Source: Henricia sp. BOLD:AAB3569
Lineage: Eukaryota > Echinodermata > Asteroidea > Spinulosida > Echinasteridae
Assembly (NCBI GenBank): GCA_037783545.1
Contig: JBBELK010000096.1
Coordinates: forward strand, 3,038,001-3,102,000
DNA: 64,000 nucleotides
Direction of reading: 5' to 3'
Shown here: positions 1 through 12,132 of the stretch, one piece after another
Layout of the letters: each line of letters opens with the position of its first letter
How positions within the stretch are numbered: the first letter of the stretch is position 1
Translations under genes and position numbers: made by a program
Notes under the pieces: model-generated
Told to the model about the DNA's origin: nothing
Database searches by the model: none
The model's input: the letters and a program-made list of their open reading frames with translations, nothing else

Positions 1-58
1 TCCCGGCGAAAGTCTGTCAATTTTTCAGGACAAGTGCGGAATATACACTGTTTGGAGC

Positions 59-1607
59 ATGCACAATTTGAAGTTCGTCGGAAAATTTCTTGACTTCCAA
101 ATTTGCAGACGTTTGGACCACACTTTGACCAAATTCCAGTCCCAAACACGACTGAGCATGCGCACGAGTGATCAGGAGTACACGGACAGACACGGTCTGC
201 AGAGCAGGCAGGAAGCCCGAGCCCAGTTTTCCCTGAACTCTGAAATTTCTCGGCCATTTCCCGGCGAAAGTCTGTCAATTTTTCAGGGCAAGTGCGGAAT
301 ATACACTGTTTGGAGCATGCACAATTTGAAGTTCGTCGGAAAATTTCTTGACTTCCAAATTTCCCGACGTTTGGACCACACTTTGACCAAATTCCAGTCC
401 CAAACAAGACTGAGCATGCGCACGAGTGATCAGGAGTACACGGACAGCCACGGTCTGCAGAGCAGGCAGGAAGCCCGAGCCCAGTTTTCCCTGAACTCGG
501 AAATTTCTCGGCCATTTCCCGGCGAAAGTCTGTCAATTTTTCAGGACAAGTGCGGAATATAGACTGTTTGGAGCATGCAAAATTTGAAGTTCGTCGGAAA
601 ATGTCTTGACTTCCAAATTTGCCGACGTTTGGACCACACTTTGACCAAATTCCCGTCCCAAACAAGACTGAGCATGCGCACGAGTGATCAGGAGTACACG
701 GACAGCCACGGTCTGCAGAGCAGGCAGGAAGCCCGAGCCCAGTTTTCCCTGAACTCGGAAATTTCTCGGCCATTTCCCGGCGAAAGTCTGTGAATTTTTC
801 AGGACAAGTGCGGAATATAGACTGTTTGGAGCATGCAAAATTTGAAGTTCGTCGGAAAATGTCTTGACTTCCAAATTTGCCGACGTTTGGACCACACTTT
901 GACCAAATTCCAGTCCCAAACAAGACTGAGCATGCGCACGAGTGATCAGGAGTACACGGACAACCACGGTCTGCAGAGCAGGCAGGAAGCCCGAGCCCAG
1001 TTTTCCCTGAACTCTGAAATTTCTTGGCCATTTCCCGGCGAAGGTCTGTCAATTTGTTCAGGACAAGTGCGGAATATAGACTGTTTGGAGCATGCAAAAT
1101 TTGAAGTTCGTCGGAAAATGTCTTGACTTCCAAATTTGCCGACGTTTGGACCACACTTTGACCAAATTCCCGTCCCAAACAAGACTGAGCATGCGCACGA
1201 GTGATCAGGAGTACACGGACAGCCACGGTCTGCAGAGCAGGCAGGAAGCCCGATCCCAGTTTTCCCTAAACTCTGAAATTTCTCGGCCATTTCGCGGCGA
1301 AAGTCTGTCAATTTTTCAGGACAAGTGCGGAATATACACTGTTTGGAGCATGCACAATTTGAAGTTCGTCGGAAAATTTCTTGACTTCCAAATTTGCCGA
1401 CGTTTGAACCACACTTTGACCAAATTCCCGTCCCAAACAAGACTGAGCATGCGCACTAGTGATCAGGAGTACACGGACAGCCACGGTCTGCAGAGCAGGC
1501 AGGTAGCCCGAGCCCAGTTTTCCCTGAACTCTGAAATTTCTCGGCCATTTCCCGGCGAAAGTCTGTCAATTTTTCAGGACAAGTGCGGAATATACACTGT
1601 TTGGAGC
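59..1607 (+). repeat. Six-monomer block, left copy of a split duplication
   Basis: Units 59-832 recur at 2900-3673 and units 833-1607 recur at 4451-5225. Shared private variants support this: GCAGACG, CACGACTG and CAGACAC in the first unit, GACAACC and GCGAAGGTCTG in the unit at 833, TTTCGCGG in the unit at 1092, and an SpeI site ACTAGT near 1455 and 5073. In the second locus the halves are separated by three extra 259-bp units (3674-4450). Confidence 0.85.
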
Positions 1608-3157
1608 ATGCAAAATTTGAAGTTCGTCGGAAAATGTCTTGACTTCCAAATTTGCCGACGTTTGGACCACACTTTGACCAAATTCCAGTCCCAAACAAGA
1701 CTGAGCATGCGCACGAGTGATCAGGAGTACACGGACAACCACGGTCTGCAGAGCAGGCAGGAAGCCCGAGCCCAGTTTTCCCTGAACTCTGAAATTTCTT
1801 GGCCATTTCCCGGCGAAAGTCTGTCAATTTGTTCAGGACAAGTGCGGAATATAGACTGTTTGGAGCATGCAAAATTTGAAGTTCGTCGGAAAATGTCTTG
1901 ACTTCCAAATTTGCCGACGTTTGGACCACACTTTGACCAAATTCCAGTCCCAAACAAGACTGAGCATGCGCACGAGTGATCAGGAGTACACGGACAGCCA
2001 CGGTCTGCAGAGCAGGCAGGAAGCCCGAGCCCAGTTTTCCCTGAACTCTGAAATTTCTTGGCCATTTCCCGGCGAAAGTCTGTCAATTTTTCAGGACAAG
2101 TGCGGAATATACACTGTTTGGAGCATGCACAATTTGAAGTTCGTCGGAAAATTTCTTGACTTCCAAATTTGCAGACGTTTGGACCACACTTTGACCAAAT
2201 TCCAGTCCCAAACACGACTGAGCATGCGCACGAGTGATCAGGAGTACACGGACAGCCACGGTCTGCAGAGCAGGCAGGAAGCCCGAGCCCAGTTTTCCCT
2301 GAACTCTGAAATTTCCCGGCCATTTCCCGGCGAAAGTCTGTCAATTTTTCAGGACAAGTGCGGAATATACACTGTTTGGAGCATGCAAAATTTGAAGTTC
2401 GTCGGAAAATGTCTTGACTTCCAAATTTGCCGACGTTTGGACCACACTTTGACCAAATTCCAGTCCCAAACAAGACTGAGCATGCGCACGAGTGATCAGG
2501 AGTACACGGACAACCACGGTCTGCAGAGCAGGCAGGAAGCCCGAGCCCAGTTTTCCCTGAACTCTGAAATTTCTTGGCCATTTCCCGGCGAAAGTCTGTC
2601 AATTTGTTCAGGACAAGTGCGGAATATAGACTGTTTGGAGCATGCAAAATTTGAAGTTCGTCGGAAAATGTCTTGACTTCCAAATTTGCCGACGTTTGGA
2701 CCACACTTTGACCAAATTCCAGTCCCAAACAAGACTGAGCATGCGCACGAGTGATCAGGAGTACACGGACATCCACGGTCTGCAGAGCAGGCAGGAAGCC
2801 CGAGCCCAGTTTTCCCTGAACTCTGAAATTTCTTGGCCATTTCCCGGCGAAAGTCTGTCAATTTTTCAGGACAAGTGCGGAATATACACTGTTTGGAGCA
2901 TGCACAATTTGAAGTTCGTCGGAAAATTTCTTGACTTCCAAATTTGCAGACGTTTGGACCACACTTTGACCAAATTCCAGTCCCAAACACGACTGAGCAT
3001 GCGCACGAGTGATCAGGAGTACACGGACAGACACGGTCTGCAGAGCAGGCAGGAAGCCCGAGCCCAGTTTTCCCTGAACTCTGAAATTTCTCGGCCATTT
3101 CCCGGCGAAAGTCTGTCAATTTTTCAGGGCAAGTGCGGAATATACACTGTTTGGAGC
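1608..3157 (+). repeat. Tandem three-monomer (775-bp) duplication
   Basis: 1608-2382 and 2383-3157 have the same order of types. Each has a GACAACC unit of 259 bp, then a CTTGGCC unit of 258 bp, then a GCAGACG/CACGACTG unit of 258 bp. A few single-base differences (for example ACATCC near 2770) show the duplication is not brand new. Confidence 0.85.
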
Positions 3158-5225
3158 ATGCACAATTTGAAGTTCGTCGGAAAATTTCTTGACTTCCAAA
3201 TTTCCCGACGTTTGGACCACACTTTGACCAAATTTCAGTCCCAAACAAGACTGAGCATGCGCACGAGTGATCAGGAGTACACGGACAGCCACGGTCTGCA
3301 GAGCAGGCAGGAAGCCCGAGCCCAGTTTTCCCTGAACTCGGAAATTTCTCGGCCATTTCCCGGCGAAAGTCTGTCAATTTTTCAGGACAAGTGCGGAATA
3401 TAGACTGTTTGGAGCATGCAAAATTTGAAGTTCGTCGGAAAATGTCTTGACTTCCAAATTTGCCGACGTTTGGACCACACTTTGACCAAATTTCCGTCCC
3501 AAACAAGACTGAGCATGCGCACGAGTGATCAGGAGTACACGGACAGCCACGGTCTGCAGAGCAGGCAGGAAGCCCGAGCCCAGTTTTCCCTAAACTCGGA
3601 AATTTCTCGGCCATTTCCCGGCGAAAGTCTGTCAATTTTTCAGGACAAGTGCGGAATATAGACTGTTTGGAGCATGCAAAATTTGAAGTTCGTCGGAAAA
3701 TGTCTTGACTTCCAAATTTGCCGACGTTTGGACCACACTTTGACCAAATTCCCGTCCCAAACAAGACTGAGCATGCGCACGAGTGATCAGGAGTACACGG
3801 ACAGCCACGGTCTGCAGAGCAGGCAGGAAGCCCAAGCCCAGTTTTCCCTGAACTCTGAAATTTCTCGGCCATTTCCCGGCGAAAGTCTGTCAATTTGTTC
3901 AGGACAAGTGCGGAATATTGACTGTTTGGAGCATGCAAAATTTGAAGTTCATCGGAAAATGTCTTGACTTCCAAATTTGACGACGTTTGGACCACACTTT
4001 GACCAAATTCCCGTCCCAAACAAGACTGAGCATGCGCACGAGTGATCAGGAGTACACGGACAGCCACGGTCTGCAGAGCAGGCAGGAAGCCCAAGCCCAG
4101 TTTTCCCTGAACTCTGAAATTTCTCGGCCATTTCCCGGCGAAAGTCTGTCAATTTGTTCAGGACAAGTGCGGAATATAGACTGTTTGGAGCATGCAAAAT
4201 TTGAAGTTCTTCGGAAAATGTCTTGACTTCCAAATTTGCCGACGTTTGGACCACACTTTGACCAAATTCCCGTCCCAAACAAGACTGAGCATGCCCACGA
4301 GTGATCAGGAGTACACGGACAGCCACGGTCTGCAGAGCAGGCAGGAAGCCCAAGCCCAGTTTTCCCTGAACTCTGAAATTTCTCGGCCATTTCCCGGCGA
4401 AAGTCTGTCAATTTGTTCAGGACAAGTGCGGAATATAGACTGTTTGGAGCATGCAAAATTTGAAGTTCGTCGGAAAATGTCTTGACTTCCAAATTTGCCG
4501 ACGTTTGGACCACACTTTGACCAAATTCCAGTCCCAAACAAGACTGAGCATGCGCACGAGTGATCAGGAGTACACGGACAACCACGGTCTGCAGAGCAGG
4601 CAGGAAGCCCGAGCCCAGTTTTCCCTGAACTCTGAAATTTCTTGGCCATTTCCCGGCGAAGGTCTGTCAATTTGTTCAGGACAAGTGCGGAATATAGACT
4701 GTTTGGAGCATGCAAAATTTGAAGTTCGTCGGAAAATGTCTTGACTTCCAAATTTGCCGACGTTTGGACCACACTTTGACCAAATTCCCGTCCCAAACAA
4801 GACTGAGCATGCGCACGAGTGATCAGGAGTACACGGACAGCCACGGTCTGCAGAGCAGGCAGGAAGCCCGATCCCAGTTTTCCCTAAACTCTGAAATTTC
4901 TCGGCCATTTCGCGGCGAAAGTCTGTCAATTTTTCAGGACAAGTGCGGAATATACACTGTTTGGAGCATGCACAATTTGAAGTTCGTCGGAAAATTTCTT
5001 GACTTCCAAATTTGCCGACGTTTGAACCACACTTTGACCAAATTCCCGTCCCAAACAAGACTGAGCATGCGCACTAGTGATCAGGAGTACACGGACAGCC
5101 ACGGTCTGCAGAGCAGGCAGGTAGCCCGAGCCCAGTTTTCCCTGAACTCTGAAATTTCTCGGCCATTTCCCGGCGAAAGTCTGTCAATTTTTCAGGACAA
5201 GTGCGGAATATACACTGTTTGGAGC
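2900..5225 (+). repeat. Right copy of the six-monomer block with three-unit insertion
   Basis: 2900-3673 matches 59-832 and 4451-5225 matches 833-1607. The offset changes from 2841 to 3618 bp, a gain of 777 bp or exactly three 259-bp units. The inserted units (3674, 3933, 4192) are the CCCGTCCC/CCCAAGCCC type, and the one at 3933 has TTTGACGACG instead of TTTGCCGACG. Confidence 0.85.
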
Positions 5226-5513
5226 ATGCACAATTTGAAGTTCGTCGGAAAATTTCTTGACTTCCAAATTTGCCGACGTTTGGACCACACTTTGACAAAA
5301 TTCCAGTCCCAAACAAGACTGAGCATGCGCACGAGTGATCAGGAGTACACGGACAGCCACGGTCTGCAGAGCAGGCAGGAAGCCCGAGCCCAGTTTTCCC
5401 TGATCTCTGAAATTTCTCGGCCATTTCCCGGCGAAAGTCTGTCAATTTTTCAGGACAAGTGCGGAATATACACTGTTTGGAGCATGCACAATTTGAAGTT
5501 CGTCGGAAAATGT

Positions 5514-5545
5514 CTTGACTTCCAAATTTCTTGACTTCCAAATTT
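5514..5545 (+). repeat. 16-bp internal tandem duplication in monomer at 5484
   Basis: CTTGACTTCCAAATTT occurs twice in a row. The unit is 273 bp because it also lost one base in GTAGCCGAG near 5656. This is the first of seven monomers with the same 16-bp duplication, all between 5.4 and 17.3 kb, so they probably descend from one event. Confidence 0.95.
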
Positions 5546-6561
5546 GCCGACGTTTGGACCACACTTTGACCAAATTCCCGTCCCAAACAAGACTGAGCAT
5601 GCGCACGAGTGATCAGGAGTACACGGACAGCCACGGTCTGCAGAGCAGGCAGGTAGCCGAGCCCAGTTTTCCCTGAACTCTGAAATTTCTCGGCCATTTC
5701 CCGGCGAAAGTCTGTCAATTTTTCAGGACAAGTGCGGAATATACACTGTTTGGAGCATGCACAATTTGAAGTTCGTCGGAAAATTTCTTGACTTCCAAAT
5801 TTGCCGACGTTTGGACCACACTTTGACCAAATTCCCGTCCCAAACAAGACTGAGCATGCGCACGAGTGATCAGGAGTACACGGACAGCCACGGTCTGCAG
5901 AGCAGGCAGGAAGCCCAATCCCAGTTTTCCCTGAACTCTGAAATTTCTCGCCCATTTCCCGGCGAAAGTCTGTCAATTTGTTCAGGACAAGTGCGGAATA
6001 TAGACTGTTTGGAGCATGCAAAATTTGAAGTTTGTCGGAAAATGTCTTGACTTCCAAATTTGCCGACGTTTGAACCACACTTTGACCAAATTCCCGTCCC
6101 AAACAAGACTGAGCATGCGCACGAGTGATCAGGAGTACACGGACAGCCACGGTCTGCAGAGCAGGCAGGTAGCCCGAGCCCAGTTTTCCCTGAACTCTGA
6201 AATTTCTCGGCCATTTCCCGGCGAAAGTCTGTCAATTTTTCAGGACAAGTGCGGAATATACACTGTTTGGAGCATGCACAATTTGAAGTTCGTCGGAAAA
6301 TGTCTTGACTTCCAAATTTGCCGACGTTTGGACCACACTTTGACCAAATTCCAGTCCCAAACAAGACTGAGCATGCGCACGAGTGATCAGGAATACACGG
6401 ACAGCCACGGTCTGCAGAGCAGGCAGGAAGCCCGAGCCCAGTTTTCCCTGAACTCTGAAATTTCTCGGCCATTTCCCGGCGAAAGTCTGTCAATTTTTCA
6501 GGACAAGTGCGGAATATACACTGTTTGGAGCATGCACAATTTGAAGTTCGTCGGAAAATGT

Positions 6562-6593
6562 CTTGACTTCCAAATTTCTTGACTTCCAAATTT
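6562..6593 (+). repeat. 16-bp internal duplication in monomer at 6532
   Basis: The duplicated 16-mer lies in a 274-bp unit that also has GGACAAC, CAGGTGTAC and CAGAACAGG. Those private marks are shared with the unit at 7855. Confidence 0.95.
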
Positions 6594-7352
6594 GCCGACG
6601 TTTGGACAACACTTTGACCAAATTCCCGTCCCAAACAAGACTGAGCATGCGCACGAGTGATCAGGTGTACACGGACAGCCACGGTCTGCAGAACAGGCAG
6701 GTAGCCCGAGCCCAGTTTTCCCTGAACTCTGAAATTTCTCGGCCATTTCCCGGCGAAAGTCTGTCAATTTTTCAGGACAAGTGCGGAATATACACTGTTT
6801 GGAGCATGCACAATTTGAAGTTCGTCGGAAAATTTCTTGACTTCCAAATTTGCCGACGTTTGGACCACACTTTGACCAAATTCCCGTCCCAAACAAGACT
6901 GAGCATGCGCACGAGTGATCAGGAGTACACGGACAGCCACGGTCTGCAGAGCAGGCAGGAAGCCCAATCCCAGTTTTCCCTGAACTCTGAAATTTCTCGC
7001 CCATTTCCCGGCGAAAGTCTGTCAATTTGTTCAGGACAAGTGCGGAATATAGACTGTTTGGAGCATGCAAAATTTGAAGTTTGTCGGAAAATGTCTTGAC
7101 TTCCAAATTTGCCGACGTTTGAACCACACTTTGACCAAATTCCCGTCCCAAACAAGACTGAGCATGCGCACGAGTGATCAGGAGTACACGGACAGCCACG
7201 GTCTGCAGAGCAGGCAGGTAGCCCGAGCCCAGTTTTCCCTGAACTCTGAAATTTCTCGGCCATTTCCCGGCGAAAGTCTGTCAATTTTTCAGGACAAGTG
7301 CGGAATATACACTGTTTGGAGCATGCACAATTTGAAGTTCGTCGGAAAATGT

Positions 7353-7384
7353 CTTGACTTCCAAATTTCTTGACTTCCAAATTT
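7353..7384 (+). repeat. 16-bp internal duplication in monomer at 7323
   Basis: The duplicated 16-mer lies in a 274-bp unit that carries TTTCGCGG. The related unit at 8905 has TTTCGCGG but a single copy of the 16-mer, so the two marks have been separated by exchange within the monomer. Confidence 0.95.
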
Positions 7385-7884
7385 GCCGACGTTTGGACCA
7401 CACTTTGACCAAATTCCCGTCCCAAACAAGACTGAGCATGCGCACGAGTGATCAGGAGTACACGGACAGCCACGGTCTGCAGAGCAGGCAGGAAGCCCGA
7501 TCCCAGTTTTCCCTAAACTCTGAAATTTCTCGGCCATTTCGCGGCGAAAGTCTGTCAATTTTTCAGGACAAGTGCGGAATATACACTGTTTGGAGCATGC
7601 ACAATTTGAAGTTCGTCGGAAAATGTCTTGACTTCCAAATTTGCCGACGTTTGGACCACACTTTGACCAAATTCCAGTCCCAAACAAGACTGAGCATGCG
7701 CACGAGTGATCAGGAATACACGGACAGCCACGGTCTGCAGAGCAGGCAGGAAGCCCGAGCCCAGTTTTCCCTGAACTCTGAAATTTCTCGGCCATTTCCC
7801 GGCGAAAGTCTGTCAATTTTTCAGGACAAGTGCGGAATATACACTGTTTGGAGCATGCACAATTTGAAGTTCGTCGGAAAATGT

Positions 7885-7916
7885 CTTGACTTCCAAATTT
7901 CTTGACTTCCAAATTT
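7885..7916 (+). repeat. 16-bp internal duplication in monomer at 7855
   Basis: The duplicated 16-mer lies in a 274-bp unit almost identical to the one at 6532, offset by 1323 bp. Confidence 0.95.
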
Positions 7917-9707
7917 GCCGACGTTTGGACAACACTTTGACCAAATTCCCGTCCCAAACAAGACTGAGCATGCGCACGAGTGATCAGGTGTACACGGACA
8001 GCCACGGTCTGCAGAACAGGCAGGTAGCCCGAGCCCAGTTTTCCCTGAACTCTGAAATTTCTCGGCCATTTCCCGGCGAAAGTCTGTCAATTTTTCAGGA
8101 CAAGTGCGGAATATACACTGTTTGGAGCATGCACAATTTGAAGTTCGTCGGAAAATTTCTTGACTTCCAAATTTGCCGACGTTTGGACCACACTTTGACC
8201 AAATTCCCGTCCCAAACAAGACTGAGCATGCGCACGAGTGATCAGGAGTACACGGACAGCCACGGTCTGCAGAGCAGGCAGGAAGCCCAATCCCAGTTTT
8301 CCCTGAACTCTGAAATTTCTCGCCCATTTCCCGGCGAAAGTCTGTCAATTTGTTCAGGACAAGTGCGGAATATAGACTGTTTGGAGCATGCAAAATTTGA
8401 AGTTTGTCGGAAAATGTCTTGACTTCCAAATTTGCCGACGTTTGAACCACACTTTGACCAAATTCCCGTCCCAAACAAGACTGAGCATGCGCACGAGAGA
8501 TCAGGAGTACACGGACAGCCACGGTCTGCAGAGCAGGCAGGTAGCCCGAGCCCAGTTTTCCCTGAACTCTGAAATTTCTCGGCCATTTCCCGGCGAAAGT
8601 CTGTCAATTTTTCAGGACAAGTGCGGAATATACACTGTTTGGAGCATGCACAATTTGAAGTTCGTCGGAAAATGTCTTGACTTCCAAATTTGCCGACGTT
8701 TGGACCACACTTTGACCAAATTCCAGTCCCAAACAAGACTGAGCATGCGCACGAGTGATCAGGAATACACGGACAGCCACGGTCTGCAGAGCAGGCAGGA
8801 AGCCCGAGCCCAGTTTTCCCTGAACTCTGAAATTTCTCGGCCATTTCCCGGCGAAAGTCTGTCAATTTGTTCAGGACAAGTGCGGAATATAGACTGTTTG
8901 GAGCATGCAAAATTTGAAGTTCGTCGGAAAATTTCTTGACTTCCAAATTTGCCGACGTTTGGACCACACTTTGACCAAATTCCCGTCCCAAACAAGACTG
9001 AGCATGCGCACGAGTGATCAGGAGTACACGGACAGCCACGGTCTGCAGAGCAGGCAGGAAGCCCGATCCCAGTTTTCCCTAAACTCTGAAATTTCTCGGC
9101 CATTTCGCGGCGAAAGTCTGTCAATTTTTCAGGACAAGTGCGGAATATACACTGTTTGGAGCATGCACAATTTGAAGTTCGTCGGAAAATTTCTTGACTT
9201 CCAAATTTGCCGACGTTTGAACCACACTTTGACCAAATTCCCGTCCCAAACAAGACTGAGCATGCGCACGAGTGATCAGGAGTACACGGACAGCCACGGT
9301 CTGCAGAGCAGGCAGGTAGCCCGAGCCCAGTTTTCCCTGAACTCTGAAATTTCTCGGCCATTTCCCGGCGAAAGTCTGTCAATTTTTCAGGACAAGTGCG
9401 GAATATACACTGTTTGGAGCATGCACAATTTGAAGTTCGTCGGAAAATTTCTTGACTTCCAAATTTGCCGACGTTTGGACCACACTTTGACCAAATTCCA
9501 GTCCCAAACAAGACTGAGCATGCGCACGAGTGATCAGGAGTACACGGACAGCCACGGTCTGCAGAGCAGGCAGGAAGCCCGAGCCCAGTTTTCCCTGAAT
9601 CTGAAATTTATCGGCCATTTCCCGGCGAAAGTCTGTCAATTTTTCAGGACAAGTGCGGAATATACACTGTTTGGAGCATGCACAATTTGAAGTTCGTCGG
9701 AAAATGT

Positions 9708-9739
9708 CTTGACTTCCAAATTTCTTGACTTCCAAATTT
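9708..9739 (+). repeat. 16-bp internal duplication in monomer at 9678 (HOR copy 1)
   Basis: The duplicated 16-mer lies in the fourth unit of the large higher-order repeat that starts at 8905. The preceding unit is 257 bp, with GAATCTGAAATTTATC instead of GAACTCTGAAATTTCTC. Confidence 0.95.
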
Positions 9740-12041
9740 GCCGACGTTTGGACCACACTTTGACCAAATTCCCGTCCCAAACAAGACTGAGCATGCGCAC
9801 GAGTGATCAGGAGTACACGGACAGCCACGGTCTGCAGAGCAGGCAGGTAGCCCGAGCCCAGTTTTCCCTGAACTCTGAAATTTCTCGGCCATTTCCCGGC
9901 GAAAGTCTGTCAATTTTTCAGGACAAGTGCGGAATATACACTGTTTGGAGCATGCACAATTTGAAGTTCGTCGGAAAATTTCTTGACTTCCAAATTTGCC
10001 GACGTTTGGACCACACTTTGACCAAATTCCCGTCCCAAACAAGACTGAGCATGCGCAGGAGTGATCAGGAGTACACGGACAGCCACGGTCTGCAGAGCAG
10101 GCAGGAAGCCCAAGCCCAGTTTTCCCTGAACTCTGAAATTTCTCGGCCATTTCCCGGCGAAAGTCTGTCAATTTGTTCAGGACAAGTGCGGAATATAGAC
10201 TGTTTGGAGCATGCACAATTTGAAGTTCGTCGGAAAATGTCTTCTTAACTTCCAAATTTGACGACGTTTGGACCACACTTTGACCAAATTCCCGTCCCAA
10301 ACAAGACTGAGCATGCGCACGAGTGATCAGGAGTACACGGACAGCCACGGTCTGCAGAGCAGGCAGGAAACCCAAGCCCAGTTTTCCCTGAACTCTGAAA
10401 TTTCTCGGCCATTTCCCGGCGAAAGTCTGTCAATTTGTTCAGGACAAGTGCGGAATATAGACTGTTTGGAGCATGCAAAATTTGAAGTTCGTCGGAAAAT
10501 GTATTGACTTCCAAATTTGCCGACGTTTGGACCACACTTTGACCAAATTCCAGTCCCAAACAAGACTGAGCATGCGCACGAGTGATCAGGAGTACACGGA
10601 CAGCCACGGTCTGCAGAGCAGGCAGGAAGCCCGAGCCCAGTTTTCCCTGAACTCTGAAATTTCTCGGCCATTTCCCGGCGAAAGTCTGTCAATTTGTTCA
10701 GGACAAGTGCGGAATATACACTGTTTGGAGCATGCACAATTTGAAGTTCGTCGGAAAATGTCTTGACTTCCAAATTTGCCGACGTTTGGACCACACTTTG
10801 ACAAAATTCCCGTCCCAAACAAGACTGAGCATGCGCACGAGTGATCAGGAGTACACGGACAGCCACGGTCTGCAGAGCAGGCAGGAAGCCCGAGCCCAGT
10901 TTTCCCTGAACTCTGAAATTTCTCGGCCATTTCCCGGCGAAAGTCTGTCAATTTGTTCAGGACAAGTGCGGAATATAGACTGTTTGGAGCATGCAAAATT
11001 TGAAGTTCGTCGGAAAATGTCTTGACTTCCAAATTTGCCGACGTTTGGACCACACTTTGACCAAATTCCCGTCCCAAACAAGACTGAGCATGCGCACGAG
11101 TGATCAGGAGTACACGGACAGCCACGGTCTGCAGAGCAGGCAGGAAGCCCAAGCCCAGTTTTCCCTGAACTCTGAAATTTCTCGGCCATTTCCTGGCGAA
11201 AGTCTGTCAATTTGTTCAGGACAAGTGCGGAATATATACTGTTTGGAGCATGCAAAATTTGAAGTTCGTCGGAAAATGTCTTGACTTCCAAATTTGCCGA
11301 CGTTTGGACCACACTTTGACCAAATTCCAGTCCCAAACAAGACTGAGCATGCGCACGAGTGATCAGGAGTACACGGACAGCCACGGTCTGCAGAGCAGGC
11401 AGGAAGCCCGAGCCCAGTTTTCCCTGAACTCTGAAATTTCTCGGCCATTTCCCGGCGAAAGTCTGTCAATTTGTTCAGGACAAGTGCGGAATATATACTG
11501 TTTGGAGCATGCAACATTTGAAGTTCGTCGGAAAATGTCTTGACTTCCAAATTTGCCGACGTTTGGACCACACTTTGACCAAATTCCCGTCCCAAACAAG
11601 ACTGAGCATGCGCACGAGTGATCAGGAGTACACGGACAGCCACGGTCTGCAGAGCAGGCAGGAAGCCCAAGCCCAGTTTTCCCTGAACTCTGAAATTTCT
11701 CGGCCATTTCCCGGCGAAAGTCTGTCCATTTGTTCAGGACAAGTGCGGAATATACACTGTTTGGAGCATGCACAATTTGAAGTTCGTCGGAAAATGTCTT
11801 GACTTCCAAATTTGCCGACGTTTGGACCACACTTTGACCAAATTCCAGTCCCAAACAAGACTGAGCATGCGCACGAGTGATCAGGAGTACACGGACAGCC
11901 ACGGTCTGCAGAGCAGGCAGGAAGCCCGATCACAGTTTTCCCTGAACTCTGAAATTTCTCGGCCATTTCCCGGCGAAAGTCTGTCAATTTGTTCAGGACA
12001 AGTGCGGAATATAGACTGTTTGGAGCATGCAAAATTTGAAG

Positions 12042-12052
12042 TTCGTCGGAAA
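12042..12052 (+). other. CENP-B-box-like half site in monomer
   Basis: The bases TTCGTCGGAAA agree with the first part of the mammalian CENP-B box (YTTCGTTGGAARCGGGA) at ten of eleven positions. The downstream CGGG core is absent: the unit continues with ATGTC. Two of the three essential blocks (TTCG and the central A) are therefore present and one is missing. The site recurs in almost every unit and overlaps the left arm of the inverted repeat. It may be chance, or a target of another pogo-like DNA-binding protein. Confidence 0.4.
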
Positions 12053-12079
12053 ATGTCTTGACTTCCAAATTTGCCGACG
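12044..12079. repeat. 11-bp inverted repeat inside the monomer (one per unit)
   Basis: The left arm CGTCGGAAAAT and right arm ATTTGCCGACG are reverse complements except at one position and are separated by 14 bp. The same dyad sits at offset +17 to +52 from the index ATG in nearly every monomer (for example 592-627). A few copies have TTTTCCGACG on the right, for example near 22970, 26330 and 30918, which makes the arms fully complementary. The copies at 59, 2125 and 2900 (GCAGACG) weaken it. It could form a hairpin or bind a dimeric protein; function is not shown. Confidence 0.8.
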
Positions 12080-12120
12080 TTTGGACCACACTTTGACCAA
12101 ATTCCAGTCCCAAACAAGAC

Positions 12121-12132
12121 TGAGCATGCGCA
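12121..12132. other. NRF1-like palindrome in monomer
   Basis: TGAGCATGCGCA matches the NRF1 consensus YGCGCAYGCGCR at eleven of twelve positions. It is present in most units. Exceptions include GCCCAC near 4294, GCAAGCGC near 39239, 41563, 51123 and 53447, and GTGCAC near 49318 and 61461. The match is seen in sequence; binding is not shown. Confidence 0.35.

Larger units (their letters stand above)
6532..9162 (+). repeat. Five-monomer (about 1323-bp) higher-order repeat, two copies
   Basis: 6532-7854 and 7855-9162 have the same order of types: a CAGAACAGG unit with the 16-bp duplication, then CCCAATCCC, then GTTTGAACC, then a TTTCGCGG or GAATACACG unit. The second copy is shorter because its unit at 8905 has only one copy of the 16-mer. 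Units 5484-6531 look like a partial third member to the left. Confidence 0.75.

Noticed and set aside
59-562. Plus-strand open frames of 72-274 codons encoding an 86-residue repeat
   Set aside because: They recur in every unit, depend only on unit length and one T/A difference, overlap equally long frames on the other strand, are broken by frequent one-base length changes, and resemble no protein family I know.
12041-12057. A true CENP-B box
   Set aside because: The essential CGGG block is missing, so only a half-match is reported.
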